Source: Tamarix chinensis (Eukaryota > Streptophyta > Magnoliopsida > Caryophyllales > Tamaricaceae). Taken from it: a stretch of DNA of 64,000 nt. A program made the translations under genes and the position numbers. The notes beneath the pieces were generated by a model. It saw only the letters and a list, made by a program, of their open reading frames with translations, made no database searches and was not told where the DNA came from. Position 1 is the first letter of the stretch. The number at the start of each line of letters is the position of its first letter. This document shows, piece after piece, positions 46,702 to 58,049 of the stretch. The DNA lies in contig CM060174.1 in the NCBI GenBank assembly GCA_030549775.1, positions 92,706,132 to 92,770,131 on the forward strand, in the 5' to 3' direction.

Positions 46702-46920
46702 ATGCCAGTAGGCATTACCTATCCATCACTCCCTTTTCGATTAGCTGGATCCCTCTTCAACCTTCCTTCTGCTCTTGCTTCAGCTTTTGGTATTGCTTCT
46801 TCTGTCTCTGCTGCTGACAGCTCCACGCCTCATCTTCCTGCTGCCATCAGTCAAGTGCGAGGCATCCTGTCTGTTGCTACCTTCTTTTCTTTTTTTTCTT
46901 CCATCAAATCATTGCTTTGA
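46702..46920 (+). CDS. Small hypothetical ORF, 72 codons, or 5' UTR exon
   Basis: ATG in a favourable context (CCACCACCATGCC) begins a 72-codon frame rich in Ser, Ala, Leu and Phe with no motif I recognise. The sequence just upstream (46615-46700) is less AT-rich and looks like a plant 5' UTR. A possible splice donor (GAGAG|GTGTGT) lies at about 46940. It could be a small protein gene, the first exon of a longer gene, or a distal 5' UTR exon of the PIS gene 3.7 kb downstream. None can be settled without transcripts. Confidence 0.25.
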   Translation: MPVGITYPSLPFRLAGSLFNLPSALASAFGIASSVSAADSSTPHLPAAISQVRGILSVATFFSFFSSIKSLL

Positions 46921-47486
46921 TCTATCAGCTAACAAAGAGAGGTGTGTACTTCTTTCCTCATATTGATTCAGATCATAAGCTAATTCTTTCATTTTTAAAA
47001 CCTTTTGTCTCTTAAAATGGTGAATATTTTTTGATTCTGAACCCTTCCTAGGATGCTCTTTGTAGAATTGGATTCAGTTGATTGAGGTTCAGCTTGTGAT
47101 ACCATGTAATGTTGGAGCATGATTGAGGTTTATAAGTTTTTTTAGTGCTTTAACCTTATGAATTTGAAATTTACATTCAACAATGTAGGAAAGAAAAATT
47201 ACATATAAGTTGATAATGTAGGATTCGAGCCAAAGCCCAGGCCTTCTACATATCGCTGGAACCCGAACGATCTGAGCCCAATCTTCAATCAACTTTGTCC
47301 TTTGAGCACCTCCCAGCTTTCCTCCTTGGCTTCTTTCTCCTCAACTCAAATGACTGCCTCCTTTGCCTCAATCATGCTTCGTTCTGTGTTGTCTCTTCTC
47401 CCTCTGCTTCTCCAGCATCAGCACCGAGGGACTATAAGTTTTTCTTTTTTGTTACATGATTATTAGGGTTTTATGTTATATATAAT

Positions 47487-48724
47487 TGTGGTTCAAGAGA
47501 TGATTAAGGGAATTCAATTAATTAATTGAGTTCGAAGGATCATTCCAGTTATAGAACAATGATAGCTAAATGAAGAAATGCACAGTATCAATGAAGATAT
47601 GTTTATATATATCTATTCATCTCTCACAATACAATGCAAGAATTTCTTCTTCATATACACAGAACCCACAACTAATCAGCTAACAACACAACCACCCTGA
47701 TCTGAGCTGGCAATCTACAGTTTCAGTATCTTATCACATATCATCACTCCTGTATTGAAATGTCACTTGTCCTTAAGTGACAAAAGCTGGTAATCTTATT
47801 GAATATCAAGACCAAGTACCCAAAGTTTGTCAGTATGCCATGAACAAACTGCTGGACAATAGATGACTAACCATTTGGTAACAAATATGGTGGGCGTTTG
47901 ACATCTTTTCTATCCGAAACCGGGGAGGAGGTGTGAGAGGATGAAAATCAGCGGTAAAACCATGAGAATCAATACGTCCTGTAAGAAGCGACATATGAAG
48001 GATTTGTGAACTCTTGCACAACTCTTATTATCCAGTATTATTGTCTGTTCTACCATAGACTGAAATTTGTCGATGATACCCCTGAGGAAAGCTATGTTCA
48101 CTGCTCTTTGTGAAATTAAGTAATTCATGTAAAGCCCAATTTATCTCTGGTAGGTTTCTGGCATTGGTAATGCTGGGATTTGCGTAATTTCTTTCTTCAA
48201 TAGCTAGATAGGTGGCTTTATTATGGTACTTATCATCAACAAAATTGTAGATCTTGCCGTTTTATCTTCATCAGCATTTCTTTGTTTTGATCTAATCGTG
48301 GTTGTGAATCAACAAATTTTTAATCTATTCGGATGTTCATTGCCTGAATGGTTTGCTGAAAACAAATTTCTTGTCTTTCCATCATTAATTTGATATTGGC
48401 AAGTTGGGTTTCATCAGCCATTGATGTTGCCAGGAAAGAAAGCTGTGACAACATTTTGCTAATGCCATAGAGTAAAATTGTGGTTCAAGAGATGATTCTG
48501 GGACTCAATATATTGAATGAGTTTCAATGATCAATCCAATTACAGAATGATGATAGCTAAATCAAGAAACAGATAGTATTGAGGAATATGTTTATTCATA
48601 TCTATTCATGTCCTTACACTACAACAGTTGGTACCTTATATGCACAGAATGCGCAACTAATTATCTTACCTCCTAAGAACCCTAAGATGAGCCGCTGATT
48701 ACAGTTTCAGCTTTTTATCTTATA
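47487..48724 (-). mobile_element. Small LTR retrotransposon (about 1.24 kb, non-autonomous)
   Basis: Direct repeats of about 245-250 bp lie at 47487-47736 and 48479-48724; both begin TGTGGTTCAAGAGATGATT and share many blocks (ATGATAGCTAAAT, ATATGTTTAT, TACAGTTTCAG). The 740-bp interior, read on the minus strand, starts beside the right LTR with MADETQLANIKLMMERQEIC and continues as short broken gag-like pieces. No protease, RT or integrase is present. The short LTRs and small interior fit a deleted, non-autonomous LTR element. The right borders of the LTRs are approximate and no target duplication was confirmed. Confidence 0.6.
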
Positions 48725-50632
48725 CTGTTGTAGTTTTCCATTTTTTGAGTTTGACTTCATAAATCATTTTTAGGGTTTGGGTTAATTTCTTCAGATCCGG
48801 TCCGAATTGTGCTTTTTATTATGCTGTTCGTCCACCAAACATGATTGTGGACGTGCATTCATGGACGATGAGTTGATCTCCAAGTTGATTGGAGTGTACT
48901 GCTGGATTGTGAGGATGATGGCAATTGGGGGAAGGAGGAAGAAAAGTGGGGGGGGGGGGCAGAGATTGTACTGTGATGGTATATTAATTTACAATTATGT
49001 AACCGAGGCTAGACAATTTCAATCAGAAGCAGATTTGGACAATCGTGAATGAAGTAATTAGTTTCTAGCTATGTAACCGGATGATAGCTATGGTCCATTC
49101 TCAATTTTGATGATGATGTTCTGGAAAACAAGTCATCATGGTTATTTTCAGATTTTCAAATTTAAATGTCAATGTTAAAGTCAGGTATTATGGGTTGGTT
49201 TCTTGTACTGCACTTGTTTTTAGTGCCCCCTGGGCAACTCATCCTGCCTCAAGCTAGGATGTATCGAGGCCATTTAAGCCTATCTGTTTATATGTGGGTC
49301 AACCCTGTCCTCGCTCAGTCCTAACCCAAAATGAACCTGACCCTGAGCCAGTCCAGGCCCGCCCACTGCAGAGGTCTAATGTGGACTAACTGTATTAGTT
49401 AACAATGATAAATTGGTATGAAATTGAGTAAGATACATATAGCTTTCTTGATCGCAAACTTCGAGTTCTATCAATCAAAATGTGGAAGGATTCAAGCAAT
49501 ATACAGATACAGTATGTGACTGGTGGAGTGGATGTAATGTGAGCTGATCCAGGATAGAAAACTCAGGAGAGAGTGAGATCTTAAGGGTTAGAGGCTCAAG
49601 GTCAATGAGAAGTTTTGGCGAGAGAGAAGGAAGATAAGAATTGAAAGAAGTCCGAAATAAAATTTGACTTGACAGTATCATGTGTCATTGACTGTATCTG
49701 GTTTCTTTATATCAATATTGATTGAGAGACATGCTCATTTGTGGCTCATAGTGAAGGGTGGCCCCTGCCCTTTCCCAAATAAAGCCAATTTGTGTTACAA
49801 CATTCTGATCCTGAGTGTTCTCGGCGGCCTAGGACACTATCAGCTACACTGAGGGAAGTAGAAATCAGCTCCATGTTGTTAAAGTCTTTTTGACCTTATC
49901 ATCCATTTTGTGCAATTACCTTTAGACCATTTTGAGATAATGCTTTTCATATAACAAATGCCATTTTGTGGATAAAATACATAAAAGGAATCTTGCTTTT
50001 GTCTTTTACTCATAGAATCTGTTTGTGCTAGAAAGTAAGTATCTGTACTATTTGTTAAGGCTTTTTTCATGCAATATAATATACTGTGTTTTGTCACCCT
50101 TAGATTCTTGTTTTTGGGCAGTTAATTTGCTCCAATGCTTGTGAAAAGCTTTCTGAGTGAGGCTTCCAAGTTGGTATTCTTTTGAATCTTCATCTATTAT
50201 GTATTTATATCTTGTATCTGACGATATGAGACCTCAATCTAGTGTATGTGACGCATCATCAAAGCAGTAGTAGAAATTATGCAATTTTGATTGTGTCAAA
50301 AATTCAAAATCCTTTTAAACTTAATTGAAATGATTTTTTAGTCGAACATAATTGAGATAATATATTCCCAAGTGAGTTTTAATGCTTGAAATTGATCATT
50401 TTTTTCCTCCTCCCAATCTTCAGTGAAGCCACTTTTTTTTTTCTTTTTGGAGGTTAACAACTATGCAAGAACAAAAAGGCTTTTTGTTTCTGCTTTGATC
50501 TTTCACTGCCTTTTTGTCATTATGTTATCTAGTAATAATGGTTGATGTTAGGTATATCCTAAAACCTAGTTGATGCATGCAGGATAACAGAAATATTATT
50601 TTAGTCTTAAGTATTTGAAACAATTACAGACA
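48725..50632. other. Upstream region of the PIS gene
   Basis: No second gene recognised. It contains a short plus-strand frame at 48807-49052 with a run of G near 48949-48959. A GC-richer block at 49225-49385 (GGCCCGCCCACTGCAGAGGTCTA at its end) resembles hAT-type MITE termini. AG acceptor-like sites at 50580 and 50629, just before the PIS ATG, would allow a 5' UTR intron, but no promoter can be pinned down by eye. Confidence 0.4.
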
Positions 50633-51546
50633 ATGGCAGATACATCGAAGATGAAGATGAGAACAATATATCTTTACATACCGAACATTATTGGTAAACA
50701 TATTCTCACTTTTATCTTGTTCTATGTTCTATATTTTTCAATTACACAATCTAACATAGGCCAATCGATATCGTATCAAAAGTATATGGATGCTAGTTCA
50801 TAACAACATAAAGCATATAGTCAACATCTTAACTTGAAGCTGTATATGTGTGGATGCAGGATATCTTAGAGTTTTGATGAACTGTATTGCTTTTGCGCTA
50901 TGCTTCTCCCACAAAAGGCTTTTTGCAGTTCTCTATTTTCTGAGGTGAGTTTTGAGTTAAAACTCTTATCTTTCTGGTATTATAATCTTTCCGTTTTGAT
51001 TGTTGATTTTTTTTTTCCAACTTGGTTTCTTTGTTATGGATATATAATGTACAGTTGCTGGCTCTTGTTTGCAGCTTTGTATGTGATGGATTGGATGGCT
51101 GGTTTGCCCGTAAATTTAATCAAGGTATGCATTTTTGGAACATTGTGGCTGTTGCTATTGCATAGGCAATGGGTATTGTTAACTTGAATGCTGGATCAAG
51201 TAGACCATGGCTAAATTAGGGCATATTCTGTGTGAATTTTTCTGATCTAATAGTATTTGAAAAATTCAATGTGTTATAATTATTATTGCCATTGCCATAA
51301 TTATTATTTTTATTACTGCTGTTACTGTTGATATCATTACTATTATTATTATAATCATCATTAATTTAATATTATTTTTATCACTACAACACTAGGACTT
51401 ATTTGATAAGTCATAAAAATAAGCTGAGGAAAACAGGCCCATAGTGATTTTTAAGTTTTTCAAGAATCTTGCTTCTGGTTTCTACCATTCTATTCAGAGA
51501 GGGTGCCATAGAGCACAAGTTGATATTTTGAGACATTGTTGGGGAT

Positions 51547-51604
<58 letters not shown>

Positions 51605-54600
51605 GATGCTGGATGTATAGATTTTGAAGGTTCTTAATTTTTAATGTCTAAGAGTTGTGTCTGGAGAATGATCATCAATTCATTTGGGCCCTCTCAGAAA
51701 AAGAAGAATGAAAGGGAAAAAGAACGCTAGCTAAGTTCGGTTTGGTTCATGTTTGCACTTGTTTTTGTTTGGTTTGTGTGTGTGTGTATGCACACAATTT
51801 GTTGATGTGTTTCTTTCTTCTTTTTTTCTACTCCATGACCAGTGCCAGTGCTTCTAGTCAGATATGGTAGGTTCATTCACGAGTTGGCATTGAACTTACA
51901 TTCATTGTTGTGGAATTTAAAAGCTTATATTTCAATTATATCAAGTGTTGTAGCTAATTGCTCTGCAAATTATCCTAGGCTGTTTCAAGAAAGTAGGCTT
52001 TATCACTGGCTTATTTTGTTTACCTCTGATGCAGTATCAACCTTTGGGGCTGTTTTGGACATGGTGACAGATAGGTATTTGTATTTTCCCTCTCTTCTTG
52101 TTTTGTGTTTGATTATGTGCGCACTAGTGCATGTGGTCAACTGCTCATATTATGGTCAACTGCTCATATTATTTAAGTGACCTTGTATCTCATATTGCTA
52201 CAAATGCATAACATCTACTGCCTCTATGAACCTCATTTGCACAGGATTAGTACTGCTTGTCTGTTAGTGATACTCTCACAAATATACAGGTATGCTTCTT
52301 ATTCTGCGATTCTTTAAGTCTATTGTTCATAGTACATACATTCTGGATTTGATTCTTGTTTGATCTATTTGTAGGCCTGGTTTGACTTTCATATCGTTGC
52401 TTGCTTTAGACATCTCTAGCCATTGGTTACAAATGTACAGGTACATTCTTATTAGTAGCATCCTTTATTTTTACCTTTTGCCTCCAATCATGATTTACAT
52501 AATCATATGACTGTGCCATCTTTTCATTCTTCAAAGTGAGGTAATGTTTTTTCCCCCCAGTATGCCATTCTATTATTATTATTATTATTTTTATTTTTAT
52601 AGTGTTGATGTTTTCTATAGCTTGTCCCACAGTTTTGCTTTTATTTTTGCAGTACATTTTTGTCAGGCAAGGCTAGTCACAAAGATGTAAAGGACAGCAC
52701 TAGTTGGCTTTTCAGGCTGTACTATGGGAACCGGATATTTATGGCATATTGTTGTGTGGCATGTGAGGTACTTGATGGGTTGGATGCACTGCCCTCTAGG
52801 ATGTTTGCTGCATTTTTCATTTTAACTGATATATCAAAATTACAGGTTCTCTACATTCTCCTGTTTCTTCTTTCAAGGAATGATTATGAAGATATTATTA
52901 ATGTACGATTTCAGACCACATACCTGTATACTTTGTCTATGTTCGCTGCTGGATCTATCTTTGTAATCATTGATGGTATTTGTCTTTAGCAATTTAGTAT
53001 TATTGTTTACTTGTGTTTTGTGCTGTAGGTTTTGGTGACATCTGGAAGACAGAGTTTGTCTCTTTGTTTTCTGCTGGCTTTACTTCTGTTTGGATGGAGC
53101 ACTAAGCAAATAGTGAATCTGATCCAGGTAATGCTTTCCAAAATTTTGTTTTAGATATCATTTGGTTCCAGGTCCCGTTCACTTCCCTGTTAGGTGTCTT
53201 ATTTTGAACTTTTGTATAGCAGTTGAGATACTTGCTGCAGTTTACTTGAACATGTAATACTAAAATGTGGCCATGTGGATAATCATTGCCATACAGTACT
53301 GAAGGGTATCGAAGCTATGGGTTGCTTTAACCACTTTTTTAATTGCGGAACACTTTTTTAAATGAATAATAATGAAAGAATCCAAGCTTCAAGTCATCTA
53401 TAGGAATCTAGAAATTGATGCTGTCTAATAGTACTATATTCCTTCAAATTTCCCCCAGGGAATATTTTGAGAAAATTTCAGGTGAAAGCAGTTGATCCAT
53501 AAATCGACATTTGATGGTAGGTGTGTGACTACGTGAAAGCTGGTTGCGAACAACTATGCAAACATCTGTCAAGTGCCTTAACATCATCTCTCACTCTCTT
53601 TCCTTGAAGGAAAAGCTCATTGCCAAACATTGAAATATTGGGAAAGCTTGAAAATGAGGTGAATCTGAAGTATGTGAAACAAACATCAAACGATTGCCTT
53701 TGATGCAGGCATTTGCAAATAGAAACTTCTATTCGTAGATAGTGCCAAATTGGGTGTTCCCTCTGTTCACTTAACTGCTATCATGGCATGGTCTGGGTTC
53801 TTCACTGTTCCACTTGGAATTTTGTACTTGAAGGATAATCAGATAGAGAAAGTTTTCTTAAACATAGTGTGAATAAGAAATTTAAAATTGTTGTTTTTGG
53901 TGGTTTATTTTGCATTCTCTAGCTGTCTCTTGTAGAATTCTTGACCATAAAATCAGTTTGTTGCCTTTTTACTTAATCAAAGAGGGCAGCTTGGTGAGTG
54001 ATATTTGAAGCGATTACAATGGTTATGCTCTGTCTTATACTGCGGTGGTTCGTGGGCTTATTCAGTATCTCCATCATGATACGTAATCAAGGGAAACCTT
54101 TTCCCTTCTACATGCTTCATAATTAGGGTGTATGATTTTGCAAAATTGGTGGTTATTGGGTTTTTACGGTTAGACTAGGGTTATAACAAAGTGGTTTCTT
54201 TGCGTTTCTCTCAAGGAATGGCAGCTGCTGCGCTGATGGACATTGCTTTCATAGTTTACAGTCTCTGCTGTCTGGAATATTTCAGTTTTTTCTAAGGACA
54301 GAATATGAAAAAGAATGACAAAAACGGGAAGAATGCTGAAGATAGTGCAGTAGGACTGTAGGTTGTTATGGGTGTGGTGGCGAGGAGGTGATTCTGAATA
54401 GGCCTGGAAGTTCTGCAACTTGATTTATCTAGTAATTTAATAGCTCAATAGCAATGTCATTCTTCCTTTTCTGTTCTGGTGGATGTGAGTTATGCTTTCT
54501 GGTTTGGGGAAAGGCATGCCGACTATAATGTCTCCAATTGTTGGTCAGTAATGGGAAGAAAAATGAACAAGGATGATTTGTCAACACTAGGCTTAGTTTG

Positions 54601-54970
54601 GGAAAGCCTTTCGGTAATACTAATTTTTGTAATTTATTTTCTGAACAAAGTAAAACTTCTAATCGCAAAATGACCAACGTTTAACAGTAACTCTCAGAAT
54701 TAATACAAATTTTGCCGATCATGCAGTTTCTCTGAAATCAGCTCTTAGATATATGATTTTTAGCTTTATTACTTCACGCCCTTCTGTTATTTGTTTGTTG
54801 AGCAACAGGGTTGCATTTTCCCTTGATTTCAGACATAGTGATGACCTATTTCTTCATTTTGGGAAGGTTCTATATGAAAATAAATTTGTTTGCCCTTTCA
54901 ATGTTTCCAGCTCAAGACTGCCGCAGATATGTGTGTGCTTTACGACATCAACAGTAAGAAGGAACAGTAA
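50633..54970 (+). CDS. PIS: Phosphatidylinositol synthase (CDP-diacylglycerol-inositol 3-phosphatidyltransferase), 10 exons
   Basis: Exons: 50633-50693, 50860-50944, 51075-51124, 52035-52074, 52245-52289, 52375-52440, 52653-52767, 52846-52902, 53029-53127 and 54911-54970. All introns are GT-AG and phases join without a shift, giving 225 residues, the usual plant PIS size. The CDP-alcohol phosphatidyltransferase motif D-x2-DG-x2-AR-x8-G-x3-D-x3-D is complete, with Asp53, Asp56, Asp74 and Asp78, and is split across exons 3 and 4. Other family blocks are YLYIPNIIGYLRVLMN at the N-terminus, LALDISSHWLQMYSTFLSGK, DSTSWLFRLYYGNRIFM and the C-terminal LKTAADMCVLYDIN. Several hydrophobic membrane segments are present. 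Known role: CDP-diacylglycerol plus myo-inositol gives phosphatidylinositol and CMP, at the ER/Golgi membrane. The ATG at 50633 is the first in frame after a stop at 50585. The gene looks functional. Confidence 0.95.
51549..51601. repeat. T43-G10 homopolymer tract in PIS intron 3
   Basis: A run of 43 T followed directly by 10 G, inside the 910-bp third intron. Such tracts are unstable and also prone to assembly error, so the true length is uncertain. It lies well away from the splice sites. Confidence 0.9.
53128..54910 (+). other. PIS intron 9 (1783 bp)
   Basis: By far the longest PIS intron. It holds no recognisable transposon coding region; the frames at 54170-54677 are short and lack motifs. 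The last exon after it encodes only the conserved 19-residue C-terminus. The exon 9 donor CAG|GTAATG and the acceptor TTTCCAG are good matches. Confidence 0.8.
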
Positions 54971-56600
54971 CACCTCATCTCAGAATCTGTTGGTCATTAG
55001 AGGCATAGCATGGAGAAGCCGGAGAGCATTGATGGTGACCAATGCATAAAGTGAAGGACAAAGATGATAAGATATGTTGTTGACATGTTCCTGTCTTCTT
55101 TTGGTTTCAAATTCCCATCCTTGGATGCGATTAGTCTAAGCCTTCACTTGTATGGGACATCGGCTTTGATATTTATGATTAATCCACTTGTGTATGATGA
55201 TTAATTGGCTCGTGTTTTAGTTTTGAGAGCACAGTACATTGTAGGCTGTTTTTCTTTAATGAATGAAGGTTTGCCATATGAAATGAATTCAGATGGGTCA
55301 GTTCATTCATTCAAGTATTCACATGTGCTCAATGAGGTATCTTTTGTTGTAGCTTTTGGGAAGAGATGGGCGTGGTTTCTCACCTTCCTGGTGCTACTAG
55401 CCTACAGATTTTTGGGTAAGCGACTTCTAGTTTATAGTCTTGAAAAAGGAAAATTTATATTTAGCTCAATATAGGTAGGTACAAAATAAGGTGCACTAGA
55501 ATTAGGGTTGTAAATAAAGTGATTATAATCTTTTTAGGCTTGGACTAAAAGAATTAAAAATAAGATTTGAACTTGATTCGTTTAACTAAATAAATTAGTT
55601 AAATTGAGCTTTTAAAGAGCTGAATTGATGTACATTAGCTTAGGTTATGAGTTAAGTTAAATTTTTTTAGGTTCGGCTTGTTTAATAAATAATTTGAAAA
55701 ATAAAATTTAAGTTTAATTATTTAATTAAATGAACAAATTGAATGGATCCTATATAAGTCATGTTGACTTGATTCATTTACAACTTTAAATAGGCCGTAT
55801 GTAACACATGAGATTGCTAAACAAAATAGAACTTTAAATATGGTTATACTTGCCATATATCAACTTGTTCAAATTTAATAAAGCCGAAATGCACCTAAAT
55901 TTATTTAATTGATATATTGAACCTAGAATCAAGCAAAGAATTTGATAAGAATGAATTAAATGCAATACACCGATACATGCTATTTGACTATTAAACTATT
56001 ATTTCTAGTGTATAACTTAGTTGGCGTAAGAGTGGGGAAAAAACTAATGATAAGAATTACCTTGATGGCACATGTAGGGTAGGATAAAACTATTATTTCT
56101 TGTGGACACTAGAGTACAGGGAGCCAATACAAACTAGATCAATTGAGATATATGTTGCGATTTAATTTATTTGAGATGTTCTAGGGTGGGGTGGTGGGGT
56201 CTTGAGAATGAGAGTTCAACCTTTTAATGAACTGGGGATATTATAATATATAAGTGTTTTGGGCAGTGTTTTTATCTCCAATAACTACTTTTCAACTATA
56301 ATTTTTAAAAATTATGCAAAATTTAAAAAGTTTATTTTCTAAATAAGAATTTTAAGGTGCTTATGGAGTTTTAATCACTACCAAATAGAAGAATTATAGC
56401 CACCAATCAATCAATACTTTATTACAAAACAACGTAAGGCAGCACTAGTTGAATCGCATCAACATATGATCAATGTATCATATCTCTATTTTGCATAATT
56501 ATGTTCTTGAATAGGGGAAAGACATTTACTAGATACAGTAAAGTTAATCACTTTCAACACTGAATCATTTGATCTATAAAAATTCTCAAAAATTCAAGAA
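54971..56600. other. PIS 3' flank, then AT-rich DNA
   Basis: The first few hundred bases should hold the PIS 3' UTR. The 89-codon frame at 55205-55474 has no recognisable motif. From 55500 the sequence is AT-rich without features I can name. Confidence 0.45.
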
Positions 56601-56604
56601 TTCC

Positions 56605-57300
56605 ATTTTATACTAAATAAAGGCAACAAAGGTGACATAACATGCATATAACAAATTTTTCTTTACTTTAGGTTGACGGGTTCTCTTTGCTAAGATCATC
56701 ATCTCTTTAGACCATGATTCTATTATATCGCTATGGTCAAAAGCTTTCTTGATTTCGTCCCATATTTTTAAGTTGTATGGACAATAAGAAAAGAGGTGAT
56801 AAGGGTTCTCTAAACCATTTGAACACATCAGACATTTCAAATCAGTGGGCAAGCCCATATGCTGCATTCAATTCTTGGTGATTTTATGTGCATTCAAATT
56901 AGTTTAATATTAATTCCTTAGATTGCTAGCCACATAATAAACTAATGTTTAGGTGTCGTAGGATTACACCACACCAAAGAATACCGCCGTACTTTATGTT
57001 GTTTATGTCTTACGTCTTTATAAGCGTTGCGGGTACTATAGTGATCTCTTGTATTGTAAAGGTATTGAGAAGATGAGTTTTGACATAGATTTAAGCAATT
57101 TGAGTACCTGTTATAGGTGCCACGACCAATCATGTGTTCCAGTGAATTACCATACATTATCCCCTATAGGTAAATATAATACACCCATTTTACCCATAAG
57201 GTATCCTTCTTACATATATCCCCAAAGTCCTTACCCATGACTAATTTGCTCTAGGTCTGCATGTCCATTAGTCCCAAACCTCCATCCTATTTTGGTAGAC
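56605..57300 (-). pseudogene. LINE (non-LTR retrotransposon) C-terminal fragment
   Basis: On the minus strand 56613-56867 encodes a zf-RVT-like domain: CLMCSNGLENPYHLFSYCPY followed by IWDEI, i.e. the Cys/His arrangement C-x2-C then H and C. Further upstream on that strand, pieces in other frames give GGLGLMDMQT (57250-57283) and DTLWVKWVYYIYL (57140-57210), which precede that domain in plant LINE reverse transcriptases. Several stops make it non-functional. Further RT sequence may extend to about 57700 but is too decayed to call. Confidence 0.75.
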
Positions 57301-58044
57301 ATTCCACTATCCAAGCCACAAGTGCTTTTTTGAAGTATCTAACTGCTTTGTCCAAATAAACTATCTGCATAAGCTTTTAATTTGGTGTATAAGCTTTTTA
57401 GGTAGAATGAAAACTAATTTGATTTGGTGTATAAGCCGTACCACGTCCAAAATATTGAGCCATCCCACATTTACCAAAACATGACCTGATTTGCATGCCA
57501 CTGCTTCAATACCAACTCTCTTATTACATCAAATTAGCAAAAAAAAAAAATAAAAAAAATAATAGCCTTTGAGATCCACAAGTCCTAAAGCTTGTACTAC
57601 ATGGTAAAACTTGGCCATATCCTGCTAGCAAGGGGTGATTCCCCTTATCATTTAACCCTAAGAACAACATTAAAATATCCCATGAGTTATAGTGAGGATA
57701 CATAATTAACTTGGTTCAATAACGAGTGCCAAAGAAACTTCCTAATCTTTGCCATATTAAATGAATAAACAAAGCCAACAGTAAATTGCTTTCCATCTTC
57801 AATATCAGTTGCTTCATAGAGTATGCATTGGTTGTGAGATTGAATATGTTTAATTCTCTAATACATTGGATCTCGTAAAATCCAAATTCGATTATTATGG
57901 TGGCAAGTATGGTTATTAAGATTGAGCTAATTTCTTGCTATATCAAATTAACAACCAACAGTTAGAACTTACCTAAGCCATATCAAAGTAAAGTGAATTG
58001 AGTTCAAATAAAACGGTTGAAATAGTTTGAATATGAGCTTTGCC
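57301..58044. other. Gene-free stretch, possibly LINE remnants
   Basis: AT-rich; includes a poly-A stretch near 57538-57561. Minus-strand translation gives no secure motif. It could be the decayed upstream part of the LINE RT. Confidence 0.35.
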
Positions 58045-58049
58045 ATTAG

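Noticed and set aside
50615..50803. Longer PIS N-terminus starting at 50615
   Set aside because: That codon is TTG, not ATG; the first in-frame ATG is 50633. The frame beyond 50693 is intron.
51842..52180. 112-codon plus-strand ORF inside the PIS gene
   Set aside because: Only its 52035-52074 part is a PIS exon; the rest is intron read through.
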